64,000 nt of DNA from NCBI GenBank assembly GCA_910584945.1, contig CAJUDY010000007.1:1-64000 (forward strand), written 5' to 3'. Shown here piece after piece: positions 27,538-36,757 of the stretch. The DNA comes from an uncultured Lachnospiraceae bacterium. Lineage in GTDB: Bacteria > Bacillota > Clostridia > Lachnospirales > Lachnospiraceae. Below the pieces are notes generated by a model. It was not told the origin of the DNA and made no database searches. It worked only from the letters and a program-made list of their open reading frames with translations. Each line of letters begins with the position of its first letter. Position 1 is the first letter of the stretch. The translations under genes were made by a program, and so were the position numbers.

Positions 27538-28745
27538 ACTCCCTCCCCCGCAAGCGCCGCAGCAAGGTGGGGAAACATGGCGACGCTTCTCTTTAAAATT
27601 CCATGGATATAGGCGATGGCAACGCCGTAATTGGTCATTGGCACTCCCTGGTCTGAGGCGCATTTCATCCGATAGCGGACTTCCCGCTCGTTCAGCATAC
27701 AGCCGCCGCAGTGAAATACCAGTGCATAGGGAGACAGGTCTTCCGGGAATTCCGTTCCGGAACAGAAGACAAAGGAAAGCTTTTTCCCGGTATATTCCGA
27801 TATCCATCCGGGCAGCTTCACCGTCCCGATATCCTCGCACTGCCGATGGTGCGTACAGCCCTCCGCCACCAGAACCGTATCCCCGTCCTTTAACCGGTTG
27901 ATGGCCGCCGCCCCCGGCACCGTGTAGTCCAGAATGCCCTTATAGCGAGCCATCAGAATCGAAAAAGAAGTCAGCGGAATTTCTTCCGGCGTGTCCTTCG
28001 ACACCCTGCCAAAGGCCTGGCTGTCCGTCACCACCAGAGACGGACGCTTTTTCAGATTTCCCAGGGCCTCCTTCACTTCCGTCTCCCTCACCACCACCGC
28101 CACGGCTCCCGCGTCAATCACATCCCGGATCGCCTGCTGCTGAGGAAGGATCATACGTCCTTTGGGCGCGGCGGAGTCAATGGGCGTCACCAGCACTACG
28201 GTATCTTTGGACTTAATCAGATCCGCCACCAGCCGCACATTTCCCTCCTTCGGCGCCAGCGCGCCCAGCCGCTCCTTAAGCTCCCAGATCCCGCTGCCCT
28301 CCTTCGCGCTGACATACAACTCCCCCTCCGAAGCCTCCGGCAGACGCTCCAGAAGATCCGCTTTATTGTAGACCAGCAGAAACGGAATCTCCTTCTCCCC
28401 AAAAAGCGACAAAAGCTCCTCCTCACAGGCGCCCTTTCCCTCCACCGCGTCCACAATCAGAACCGCGATATCCGTCTTATTAAGCACCTGCCTGGTCTTC
28501 CTGACCCGCAGTGCCCCAAGCGCCCCCTCGTCGTCATACCCCGGCGTATCAATCACCACCACCGGCCCCAGCGGCAGCAGCTCCATGGACTTCAAGACCG
28601 GGTCCGTCGTCGTCCCCCTCGTATCCGACACCACCGCCAGGTCCTGGCCCGTCACTGCGTTCACCACGCTGGATTTCCCCGCATTCCTCCTCCCAAAAAA
28701 ACCAATGTGTACCCGATTTGAACTGGGCGTATCATTCAATCCCAT
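27534..28745 (-). CDS. hydF: [FeFe]-hydrogenase maturation GTPase HydF
   Basis: A 403-residue scaffold and GTPase on which the diiron subcluster of [FeFe]-hydrogenase is assembled before transfer to HydA. The P-loop GRRNAGKS is at 18-25, G3 is DTPG and G4 is NKAD. The C-terminal cluster-binding pattern is present as CTHHRQCEDIG near residue 300 and HCGGC near 353. The length is typical. It heads an operon with an Rrf2 regulator (4-bp overlap) and a TetR gene. The partners hydE, hydG and hydA are not in this window, so they are encoded elsewhere. Confidence 0.95.
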   Translation of the reverse strand: MGLNDTPSSNRVHIGFFGRRNAGKSSVVNAVTGQDLAVVSDTRGTTTDPVLKSMELLPLGPVVVIDTPGYDDEGALGALRVRKTRQVLNKTDIAVLIVDAVEGKGACEEELLSLFGEKEIPFLLVYNKADLLERLPEASEGELYVSAKEGSGIWELKERLGALAPKEGNVRLVADLIKSKDTVVLVTPIDSAAPKGRMILPQQQAIRDVIDAGAVAVVVRETEVKEALGNLKKRPSLVVTDSQAFGRVSKDTPEEIPLTSFSILMARYKGILDYTVPGAAAINRLKDGDTVLVAEGCTHHRQCEDIGTVKLPGWISEYTGKKLSFVFCSGTEFPEDLSPYALVFHCGGCMLNEREVRYRMKCASDQGVPMTNYGVAIAYIHGILKRSVAMFPHLAAALAGEGV

Positions 28746-28822
28746 AAACGTTATCTCCTCTCTTTTTATTCCACAATTCCCCTTCCAGGCTCCGGAGAAT
28801 ATACTCTATTTATCATACTTGC

Positions 28823-28851
28823 ATTATAGGGAATTTTCATACAGATTACAA
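28823..28851 (-). promoter_or_regulatory. Vegetative promoter of hydF
   Basis: TTGTAA (28846-28851) and TATAAT (28823-28828) on the minus strand have a 17-bp spacer. The hydF ATG is 77 bp downstream. Confidence 0.65.
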
Positions 28852-28983
28852 CCCAATTTTTCACTATACCCCTATACTGCTTTTCACACGCCTCCAGTAC
28901 TCAGCCCGACGCGGGCAGATTTTCCTGAAGGACCCATTGAAGGGCGCCCGAGTCCGGGTAACGAAAAAAACAACATTTTCTTG

Positions 28984-29012
28984 TTGTACTTTTCCCCCGA
29001 ATATTGTATCTT
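28984..29012 (+). promoter_or_regulatory. Putative promoter of glnN
   Basis: TTGTAC (28984-28989) and TATCTT (29007-29012) are separated by 17 bp and lie 54 bp before the glnN ATG. The -10 is imperfect. Confidence 0.45.
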
Positions 29013-29066
29013 AGACATAATGTTACCACACTACATAACTATTTACACAGAGAAAGGACCCACCCC

Positions 29067-31178
29067 ATGGAAAACACCCCTTCCATCATGGATATCTTCG
29101 GAACCAACGTATTCAACGATAAAGCCATGCGCCAATACCTCCCGAAGAGCATTTACTACGAACTTAGAAAAACCATCGAAGGCAGAAAAGAACTGGACCC
29201 TGCCATCGCCGACGTGGTGGCCGCCGCCATCAAAAAATGGGCCATCGAAAAAGGCGCCACCCACTATACCCACTGGTTCCAGCCCCTGACCGGCTTCACA
29301 GCGGAAAAACACGACTCCTTCATCACCCCGCCCAAGGAAGACGGCTCGGTCCTGATGGAATTCTCCGGCAAAGACTTGATCAAAGGAGAGCCGGACGCCT
29401 CCTCCTTCCCCTCCGGCGGACTAAGAGCCACCTTCGAAGCCAGAGGCTATACGACCTGGGACTGCACGTCCCCGGCTTTTGTCAGAGAGGACGCGGCGGG
29501 CGCGATTCTCTGCATCCCCACCGCCTTCTGCTCCTTCACCGGAGAAGCACTGGATCAGAAGACTCCGCTTCTGCGCTCCATGGAAGCCATCCAGGAGCAG
29601 TCCTTACGGCTTCTCCGGCTCTTCGGCAACACCACCGCCAAGAAGGTCACGCCCTCCATCGGCGCGGAGCAGGAGTATTTCCTCATTGACCGCCAGAAGT
29701 ACCTCCAGAGAAAAGACCTGATCTACACCGGACGGACCCTTTTCGGCGCCATGCCCCCCAAAGGCCAGGAGCTGGACGATCATTACTTCGGCACCATCCG
29801 CCAGCGCATCGCCGCTTATATGCGCCAGGTCAATGAGGAGCTGTGGAAAATGGGCGTTCCCGCCAAAACCCAGCACAATGAAGTAGCTCCGGCCCAGCAC
29901 GAACTGGCTCCCATCTACGCGGAAGCCAACGTGGCTGCGGATCACAATCAGATCATGATGCAGACCTTAAAGCGAGTGGCAAGTCAGCAGGGCCTGGTCT
30001 GCCTGCTTCATGAAAAGCCCTTCGCCGGGGTCAACGGTTCCGGCAAGCACAACAACTGGTCCCTCACCACCGACGACGGCGTCAACCTGCTGGAGCCCGG
30101 GAAAAAGCTCCATGAGAACCGGCAGTTTCTCCTGATTCTCGCCTGCATCTTAAAAGCCGTGGACACCCACGCGGACCTTCTGAGAGAATCGGCGGCCAAT
30201 GTGGGAAATGACCACCGTCTGGGCGCCCACGAGGCTCCGCCGGCGATCATCTCCATCTTTTTAGGCGAACAGCTTGACGACGTGCTCGAGCAGCTGCTAA
30301 GTACCGGCAGCGCCACCCACAGCTTAAGAGGCGGCACCCTGCACACCGGCGTCAAGACCCTGCCGGACTTTGCCAAGGACGCCACGGACCGCAACCGGAC
30401 CTCGCCCTTTGCCTTTACCAACAACAAATTCGAATTCCGTATGGTAGGGTCCAGGGACTCCATTGCACACTCCACCGTGGTCATTAACACCATCGTGGCG
30501 GAGGCGTTTGCGGACGCCTGTGAGATTCTGGAGCAGGCGGAAGATTTTGACCAGGCCCTCCATGATCTGACTATCCAGTACATCGCCGAACACCAGAAGA
30601 TCATCTACGGCGGCAACGGCTACTCGGAAGAATGGGTGGCCGAAGCCGAGCGCAGAGGCCTTCCCAACTTAAAGTCCATGATCGACGCCATCCCCGCCCT
30701 GGTGACGGAAAAGTCCATCCGCATGTTCGAGCGGTTCAAGGTCTTCAGCGAATCCGAACTGCACTCCCGGGCAGAGATCAAGTATGAGTCCTACAACAAG
30801 GCCCTCAACATCGAGGCTCTGACCATGATTGACATGGCGGTCAAGCAGATCATCCCGGCGGTCATCGGCTACACCGGAACCCTCTCCGGCATCATAAAGT
30901 CCATGAACGACATCGGAGTCAACGCCAGCGTGCAGAAGGATCTTCTGCGGGATATCAGCTCGCTTCTGGAGGAAGCCAGCGGAGCGGTAAGAATCCTTCG
31001 GGGCGTCGCGGAAGAAGCGACGGGCATTGAGGACAACAAGACCCGGGCCCACTTCTACCACAATTATGTCCTGCCGGCCATGGAGGCTTTAAGACGGCCC
31101 ATCGACAAGCTGGAGATGCTGGTGGACAAGGAAGTCTGGCCCATGCCTTCCTACGGCGATCTCATGTTCGAAATCTGA
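29067..31178 (+). CDS. glnN: Glutamine synthetase type III
   Basis: A 703-residue cytoplasmic enzyme that makes glutamine from glutamate, ammonia and ATP. The size and the blocks FPSGGLRATFEARGYTTWD, TPSIGAEQEYFLID and NGSGKHNNWS identify the large GSIII (GlnN) class common in Clostridia and Bacteroidetes, not the 440-470-residue GSI. The ATG at 29067 follows AAAGGA at about 10 nt. An in-frame ATG at 29004 lies within the proposed promoter and is rejected. No glnK/amtB or GlnR site was seen. The last 28 bp overlap the 3-prime end of the convergent LysM gene. Confidence 0.97.
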   Translation: MENTPSIMDIFGTNVFNDKAMRQYLPKSIYYELRKTIEGRKELDPAIADVVAAAIKKWAIEKGATHYTHWFQPLTGFTAEKHDSFITPPKEDGSVLMEFSGKDLIKGEPDASSFPSGGLRATFEARGYTTWDCTSPAFVREDAAGAILCIPTAFCSFTGEALDQKTPLLRSMEAIQEQSLRLLRLFGNTTAKKVTPSIGAEQEYFLIDRQKYLQRKDLIYTGRTLFGAMPPKGQELDDHYFGTIRQRIAAYMRQVNEELWKMGVPAKTQHNEVAPAQHELAPIYAEANVAADHNQIMMQTLKRVASQQGLVCLLHEKPFAGVNGSGKHNNWSLTTDDGVNLLEPGKKLHENRQFLLILACILKAVDTHADLLRESAANVGNDHRLGAHEAPPAIISIFLGEQLDDVLEQLLSTGSATHSLRGGTLHTGVKTLPDFAKDATDRNRTSPFAFTNNKFEFRMVGSRDSIAHSTVVINTIVAEAFADACEILEQAEDFDQALHDLTIQYIAEHQKIIYGGNGYSEEWVAEAERRGLPNLKSMIDAIPALVTEKSIRMFERFKVFSESELHSRAEIKYESYNKALNIEALTMIDMAVKQIIPAVIGYTGTLSGIIKSMNDIGVNASVQKDLLRDISSLLEEASGAVRILRGVAEEATGIEDNKTRAHFYHNYVLPAMEALRRPIDKLEMLVDKEVWPMPSYGDLMFEI

Positions 31179-33181
31179 TCCGGCGTTTCCATCCAAGCAT
31201 CCGGAAGCGTCAGAATCTGTCCTGCTAAAATATAGTCCGGGTCCGGAATGCCGTTTGCATCGGCAAGCTCTGGATACCGGGCCGGATCTCCGGTGCATTC
31301 TCCTGCGATCTTCAAAAGGGAATCGCCTTCCGATACCAGAATCTTTCCGGGCAGCAGCCGGAATCCGTCCATATACTGGTAGACAAAGGAGAAATCCGGA
31401 CGGCGGTTGTCTTCCCGGTTGGTAAAAAGAAGCAGCCATTCCGACCAGTAACCCTCTTCTGCGCTTCCGCTTAAGGGCAGCACCGCCACATTGTCGACGG
31501 CCTCACTGCCGTATCCCACCGCCATACCCGCCAGATAATCGTCCCGATAGTGGACCAGCGCGGGATTCGTCTTAAGGACTCTTTCCCGAATAAAAGGGCT
31601 GTGGGTTTCCACATGGCAGTCGTCCTTGTAGCTGTAAGAGGGATGCAGCCAGTGGGAGCCTTCGATCCCGAGCCACAGATCATGAACCTCTTCTATGGTG
31701 ATCCACGGTTCCTCCAGACGCGTTTTCGGGAGGCGCAGCACCCACATCTGATTCTTTTCGGTCTCCGATCTGCCCTCCACACAGAGAGCATAGGGAGACA
31801 CTTCTGTGATCCGGCCGTCCTTTGGCGCCAGCAGGCAGAATTCCCCGCACAAATACCGATCTCCTTCTTCATTCAGACGCCCGCACCCGGCGGAAAGGGG
31901 AAGGAGCGAGAGCTTTTCCCTCGCTTCCTCAAGATCAAACTGCCAGTTGTCCGCCCGATAAGGGATTTTTCCCGGGTCCTCTTTCCAGATCTCCAACTGC
32001 TCTCTTGTCAATTCCATGACGCTCTCATGGCGCATGCTGCCCACGGCCGTTCCTTTCAGACTGACGCATCCGGTCACCTCATTGACCCAGGACAGTGTCC
32101 CTCCCGCGATGCCGTAGGTGGCTTCCTCTCCTTCTTCCAGGATGGAGACCGGACCTCCATTGTAGCAGTTCTCAATGGAATTCCAGCCCATATCCCCGCA
32201 GATTCCCGCCGCCATGGCCCGCTCATACCAGTCCGGATGATCCGGATAGACATATCCTCTCTGATACTGTACCGTCACTTCTCCCTCGTTGCCGCAGTGA
32301 TCAATGTTGGCGCAGTCATTTCTGGCGCAGATCCCCCCTGCCTCCCAGGGCGCCCGGATCGTCCCTTCATTCACGCAGCGGCTGATCCTGGGGACAATCG
32401 GGTCCTCCTCGCTCTCCCCGTCCAGCACCTTGCATTTGCTTAAGCCCGCGATGCCGCCGGCTCCATATTCTCCGATCCCTTTAAGCGTCACTTCCGCCTG
32501 GTTGACGCAGTCTTCGATGATCCCCCGGTTGATCCCCGCGAAACCTCCCACATAGCACTCGGTTCCTTCGATGCTCCCTTCCGTCCGGCAGTTCTTGATA
32601 ACGCCGTAGTTCATCATACAGAGAAGCCCCACTCCGTATTCGTCCATGTCCCACGAAAGCCCCTCGGCGCAGAAAGTCAGATTCTTCACCACCGCTCCCC
32701 GTTCAATGCAGACAAACATGCCGTTGCCCCGGCCCTCTCCCCAGGTAAGCGTATGTCCGTCCCCGTCAAAAGTCCCGGCATAATTCAGGATGGCCTGACG
32801 GATATAGGGATGCCCCCTCAGGCGATACTGTACGAGATCCCCTTCTAAAAACGGACAGTTCTTCACCGGACCCCGAAAGGGTTCCGACAGGTCCACATCC
32901 GCCATCAGCACGGCGTCCACCGCCGTCGCCTCTTCGTTCTCCGGTTCTTCCTTTCTTGCCCGGTTCATGTATCCCGCAAACCGGACATAATCTCCCCCGT
33001 CATAGATTCGATAGACGCCCTCCTCATAGCAGGGATCTTCCTCAATCGAAGCGTACAATGGATCGTAGTGACCAAGATACCACTGGCAGCCAGTGTATAA
33101 AAAAGTAGCGACTGCCAGAACCGCCAGCACGCTTCTGGCCCTGCCGGTCAGTCCCCCGGGAAAAAAATGACGTGTCTTCAT
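31151..33181 (-). CDS. Membrane-anchored GLUG-repeat protein with C-terminal LysM
   Basis: A 676-residue predicted surface protein. Residues about 12-32 form a signal anchor ending FLYTGC, a poor lipobox, so either a signal anchor or a lipoprotein is possible. Residues about 130-370 contain glycine-rich repeats of the GLUG/beta-helix kind, such as GVGLLCMMNYGVIKNC and VGGFAGINRGIIEDC. A C-terminal LysM-like domain (SEGDSLLKIAGECTG ... ILAGQILTLP) should bind peptidoglycan. The ATG follows AGGAGG at about 10 nt. It lies 73 bp after the helicase gene and overlaps glnN tail to tail. Its function is unknown. Confidence 0.78.
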   Translation of the reverse strand: MKTRHFFPGGLTGRARSVLAVLAVATFLYTGCQWYLGHYDPLYASIEEDPCYEEGVYRIYDGGDYVRFAGYMNRARKEEPENEEATAVDAVLMADVDLSEPFRGPVKNCPFLEGDLVQYRLRGHPYIRQAILNYAGTFDGDGHTLTWGEGRGNGMFVCIERGAVVKNLTFCAEGLSWDMDEYGVGLLCMMNYGVIKNCRTEGSIEGTECYVGGFAGINRGIIEDCVNQAEVTLKGIGEYGAGGIAGLSKCKVLDGESEEDPIVPRISRCVNEGTIRAPWEAGGICARNDCANIDHCGNEGEVTVQYQRGYVYPDHPDWYERAMAAGICGDMGWNSIENCYNGGPVSILEEGEEATYGIAGGTLSWVNEVTGCVSLKGTAVGSMRHESVMELTREQLEIWKEDPGKIPYRADNWQFDLEEAREKLSLLPLSAGCGRLNEEGDRYLCGEFCLLAPKDGRITEVSPYALCVEGRSETEKNQMWVLRLPKTRLEEPWITIEEVHDLWLGIEGSHWLHPSYSYKDDCHVETHSPFIRERVLKTNPALVHYRDDYLAGMAVGYGSEAVDNVAVLPLSGSAEEGYWSEWLLLFTNREDNRRPDFSFVYQYMDGFRLLPGKILVSEGDSLLKIAGECTGDPARYPELADANGIPDPDYILAGQILTLPDAWMETPDQISNMRSP

Positions 33182-33254
33182 CCCAACCGCTTCCTCCTGA
33201 TCTGTTTTTCAGAAATATACCATGGCAGAGCATCAGAGTTGCATCAGGAGTGTT

Positions 33255-35426
33255 TTACAGGCCCCACCCGGAGATCACCTGGTCTCTCAGAAACGCTTTC
33301 GCCCCCTCAAGGTCCAGCATATCCTCGAGAATCTCCTTGTACTTTAACTCCTCCGGCAAAAGATCAAAATATTTTCCCTCCATGCGCTCCTTCCTGAGAA
33401 GATAGGCCTGATTGATCCGGCATCCCCGGTCCAGTACCCGCATCGTCATCTGATGAAGTCCCCGCTCGCTGATGGAGCGAAGCCGAAGACCGTACAAGAA
33501 GCCCCGGAGAAACACCCGGTCGCAGGCAATCCCGTTGGAATTCCACAGATAATACAGTGTGCGGATGGTGTCCGTACCAAGCACCGGAAAGAGCAGCAGA
33601 TGGTCCGTCCCCGGCTCCGGCGCCAGCAGACGGTCCAACCGAAACGCCCTGGCCAGTCTCCGGATCTCTTCCAGAATCTCCGAGGCCTCCCCATCCAGAT
33701 AAGCGTAGCGCTCACTGGAAAACAACACCTCATGGATCTTCTCCATGGTCCTCCGGTCCGTACAGAGGGTCCCTTTTCCATTGAAATGAATGTCCGCCAT
33801 CGCGGTTCCCGGTTCCACGTCGATGCGCTTTCGCTTCGGATCAAAGCCCAGTACCTTCCAGGTCCGGCCTCCCAGGAAAAAGTGATCGTCCTTCCGATAC
33901 CCCCGGTCCACCGTGCCGATCTCCTGCTCCCCGAAGCGCACGCTGAAGGTCTCCTCCGACTCAAAGACCGCGTAAAAGTCCATGCCGGTGCAGATCCGCT
34001 CCCCCGCGTCGGAGATACCTATCGCCCCATCCTCATACACTTTCAGTAGATCCTTTCGGACCATCTGGCGAAGCACTGCTTTTAAATCTTTCTGGGAGAC
34101 GCTTCGGAAGATCGAGAGCTCCAGAAGGGCCTCCGCCAGCTTCGGTGGATAGAGGCATCCCCGCTCACAGAGGAGGGAGAGGGTCTCGTGAATCAGAAGA
34201 TTCATGGGATATCTGGGCAGCTTTGCCTCCTCCAGATACTTTTCCCGAAAATACAATTCCACCATGGCGATGGTGCGCACCAGACTCAGGTCCAGATTCT
34301 CCGGCACGCCTCCGGTCTCCTCAAAGTACCGCAGATGAAAGGCAATGCTGGACCGAAGGGTCTTGCGTCCGCTGCGCCCCACCCTCTGGACCATGCTGGA
34401 GATCTTAAGAGGCTGCGCCGCCTGAATCACCTCGTCCAGATCCCCGATATCGATTCCCAGCTCCAGGGTCAGGGTAGTCCCAGTCAGCACCGGACCCGGT
34501 TCCCGCTTCATCTGATACTCGGTCTCCTCCCGAAGCGCCTTGGAGATACTGCCATGATGGATGTGGTAACAGTCCGGATAGCCGGCCTTAAGCGCCAGCC
34601 TCCGCACCTGATCGACCAGTATCTCGCACTCCCGCCGGGAGTTGGTGAACAAAAGCACCCGCTTCCCCAGGGACTGGGCCAGGATCTTTTTCCCATAAAC
34701 CGCCGGATAATCCGCGCCGCCGATCCTGGTGGCGGTTACCGACACCTGGTATTGCCGGTGTTCCTCCTGGTAGTCAATGACGGCTCCCGGCCGCCCGCTG
34801 CCCGCTCCCAGCCAGGAAAGGGCGTCCTCCGGGTTCTGGATGGTGGCGGAAAGACCCAGGCGCACCGGCTCCCTTCGGATGATCCGCTGGATGCGCTCCA
34901 GAACGGCCAGAAGCTGCAGTCCCCTCTGGCTTCCCATAAAATAATGGATCTCATCAATCACCACGTACTGCACTTCGGAAAATAAGATCCGCACGTTCTC
35001 CGGATGCCGGCAGAGCATGGCCTCCAGGGACTCCGGCGTCGTCTGTAAGATTCCTTTGGGACAGGCGAGGAGCTTCTCCTTTCCCGCCGCCTGGGCGTCC
35101 CCGTGCCAGCGGGTGATCGAAAGTCCCGTCCCCGCCAGCATCTCCTCAATCCGGTAAAACTGGTCATTGATCAGCGCTTTTAAGGGGCTGATATACAGGA
35201 TGCCCGCACTGTCCACCGGATGCGTATAGATCTCCGTCAGTGCAGGCATCAGCGCTGCCTCCGTCTTGCCCATGGCAGTCCCGGCCGTGAAGAGAAGGTT
35301 TTCCTTTTTCTCCGGCACCTTCTCAATGGCCTGAATCTGCATGGGATTCAGATGGTCCCATTTTTTGTCATAGATATAATCCTGGATAAAATCCGCCAGC
35401 CGGTCGTAGGCTTCCCACTCGGTCAT
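33255..35426 (-). CDS. Lhr-like DEAD/DEAH helicase (BrxH-like)
   Basis: A 723-residue superfamily 2 helicase. Walker A is AGTAMGKT at 48-55, motif Ia is ISPLKALINDQ, motif II is DEIH, motif III is LSATI, motif V is TLTLELGIDIGD and motif VI is QRVGRSGR, all in order within residues 45-390. The C-terminal 330 residues are a less conserved extension. The layout recalls Lhr-type helicases such as the BREX helicase that accompanies BrxD in type 2 BREX. Its start overlaps the stop of the upstream BrxD-like gene by 4 bp. All catalytic motifs look intact. A defence role is inferred from context. Confidence 0.85.
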   Translation of the reverse strand: MTEWEAYDRLADFIQDYIYDKKWDHLNPMQIQAIEKVPEKKENLLFTAGTAMGKTEAALMPALTEIYTHPVDSAGILYISPLKALINDQFYRIEEMLAGTGLSITRWHGDAQAAGKEKLLACPKGILQTTPESLEAMLCRHPENVRILFSEVQYVVIDEIHYFMGSQRGLQLLAVLERIQRIIRREPVRLGLSATIQNPEDALSWLGAGSGRPGAVIDYQEEHRQYQVSVTATRIGGADYPAVYGKKILAQSLGKRVLLFTNSRRECEILVDQVRRLALKAGYPDCYHIHHGSISKALREETEYQMKREPGPVLTGTTLTLELGIDIGDLDEVIQAAQPLKISSMVQRVGRSGRKTLRSSIAFHLRYFEETGGVPENLDLSLVRTIAMVELYFREKYLEEAKLPRYPMNLLIHETLSLLCERGCLYPPKLAEALLELSIFRSVSQKDLKAVLRQMVRKDLLKVYEDGAIGISDAGERICTGMDFYAVFESEETFSVRFGEQEIGTVDRGYRKDDHFFLGGRTWKVLGFDPKRKRIDVEPGTAMADIHFNGKGTLCTDRRTMEKIHEVLFSSERYAYLDGEASEILEEIRRLARAFRLDRLLAPEPGTDHLLLFPVLGTDTIRTLYYLWNSNGIACDRVFLRGFLYGLRLRSISERGLHQMTMRVLDRGCRINQAYLLRKERMEGKYFDLLPEELKYKEILEDMLDLEGAKAFLRDQVISGWGL

Positions 35427-36757
35427 AGTGTAAATCCTTCATACTTTCCGGAGCTTTCCGCCTCCTCCAGGTCGGGGGCGCCGATCATCGTACTGGTCAT
35501 GCGAACCTTCTTTTGCCCGTCCAGGAACTCTTTCATCCCGTCCTGCTTTCGGTCGGTACTTTTTAAGTCCAGGATAGTCAGATAGTCCCGGATAAACTCT
35601 CTGGGCGTCAGATGGTTGGACGACGCAATCCGCCGATACTCATAGTTCACGAACTGAATCCGCTCCTCCTCCGTGAAATACCCTTCCCGCCCCTTTAACA
35701 TGGCATGCATGGCTTCCAGCCGCTCCAGAAGCGTCAGAAACTCCTCCGCGGTCAGCATCGAGAGGCGGATAATGGGTCCGCCGCATCCCTCTTCTCCCTG
35801 CAGCGCAGAGTTGGAAAGACGGCTTCTTAAGGCTTCATAAGAAAAAATCCCTCTCTTTTTATCATGGATGGAGGAAGGAATTCCACAAAGGATGATCCCC
35901 ATGTATTTTGCTTCGTTTCCGTAACAGTCGTTGTACATGGACAAAAGCCGCTCAAAATTATGCTCTCTGGTGATGGAATTGACGACGTTTCTCGTAATCT
36001 GCGTCAGCTCGTCCAGCAGCACATAGAGCCCCTGATACCCGATCTCACGAAGCAGGACGGACCAGAGTTTCAGATAGGAGAACCAGTCTTTGTCATCGAT
36101 CACTGCCTGGAGCTTCAGGGCGGCCTTCGCCTCCGTCCGGTTGCGGTATTCTCCCCGCATCCAGCGAAGAGCGGCGTCCTTCGTCTCATAGTCTCTCTGA
36201 ACCTCACTCTTCATATATCTTTTCAGCACCTCATAGAAATCAAATCCGTGAGGCATCGCTTCCAGCTTTTTCTTAAGCGGTCTTATGGCCTCCCAAATTG
36301 CGCCGAAAAGCGCCTCTTCCTCCGTCACACCTGCCGCCTCCGCCTGCTCCCGACAGTCGTAGACCCAGGCGTCCAGCACCTCCTCCAGGGCGTTTCCGCC
36401 CGGGCAGGTCCTGGTGCTCATCCGGGACAAGAGGCACCGATAAGTCTCCAGGCCCTCTCTTTTGGTGCCGCACAGCTTCCGCTCCGGCGCCAGTTCACAC
36501 TCCATCACCGCGAACCCCCGAAGCAGCGCTTCATTCTTCACCAGCTTTGCCATGAAGCTCTTGCCGGTGCCGTAGGCCCCCTCCAGAAGCCGGAAAGTGG
36601 AATAGCCCTCCGCCACCTCGTCCATATCTTTGGTGATGGCGGCCACCTCCTCTTTCCGCCCCACGGCGATATACTGCAGCCCGTTATCCGGAACGGTCCC
36701 TCCTGAGAGAGCGTGCAGCACCATCCTGGCAATTCTCTGATTCATCTTATATTCCAT
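35423..36757 (-). CDS. BrxD-like ATP-binding protein (DUF2791)
   Basis: A 444-residue P-loop ATPase. Walker A is GAYGTGKS at 60-67 and the Walker B-like LYVLLDELTQI is near residue 215. The blocks YIAVGRKEEV and LLEGAYGTGKSFMAKLV match the DUF2791/BrxD family of BREX and related systems. It overlaps the helicase gene by 4 bp and the TerB-type gene by 11 bp, so the three are translated together. Probably a AAA-type motor or regulator of the helicase. BREX genes pglX, pglZ and brxC are not present nearby. Confidence 0.82.
   Translation of the reverse strand: MEYKMNQRIARMVLHALSGGTVPDNGLQYIAVGRKEEVAAITKDMDEVAEGYSTFRLLEGAYGTGKSFMAKLVKNEALLRGFAVMECELAPERKLCGTKREGLETYRCLLSRMSTRTCPGGNALEEVLDAWVYDCREQAEAAGVTEEEALFGAIWEAIRPLKKKLEAMPHGFDFYEVLKRYMKSEVQRDYETKDAALRWMRGEYRNRTEAKAALKLQAVIDDKDWFSYLKLWSVLLREIGYQGLYVLLDELTQITRNVVNSITREHNFERLLSMYNDCYGNEAKYMGIILCGIPSSIHDKKRGIFSYEALRSRLSNSALQGEEGCGGPIIRLSMLTAEEFLTLLERLEAMHAMLKGREGYFTEEERIQFVNYEYRRIASSNHLTPREFIRDYLTILDLKSTDRKQDGMKEFLDGQKKVRMTSTMIGAPDLEEAESSGKYEGFTL

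Larger units (their letters stand above)
28746..29066. other. Divergent intergenic region between hydF and glnN
   Basis: This 321-bp gap holds one promoter for each direction and an AT-rich stretch. Between them is an unexplained GC-rich block at about 28902-28964 that contains GCCC/GGGC and other short inverted pairs. No known riboswitch consensus, T-box sequence or open reading frame with a ribosome site was recognised. Confidence 0.6.

Noticed and set aside
27103..27840. Longer Rrf2 protein starting at 27840
   Set aside because: The extra 101 residues run through the hydF coding region and have no Rrf2 homology. The ATG at 27537 has a strong ribosome site and starts with the conserved MKISTRGRYALR.
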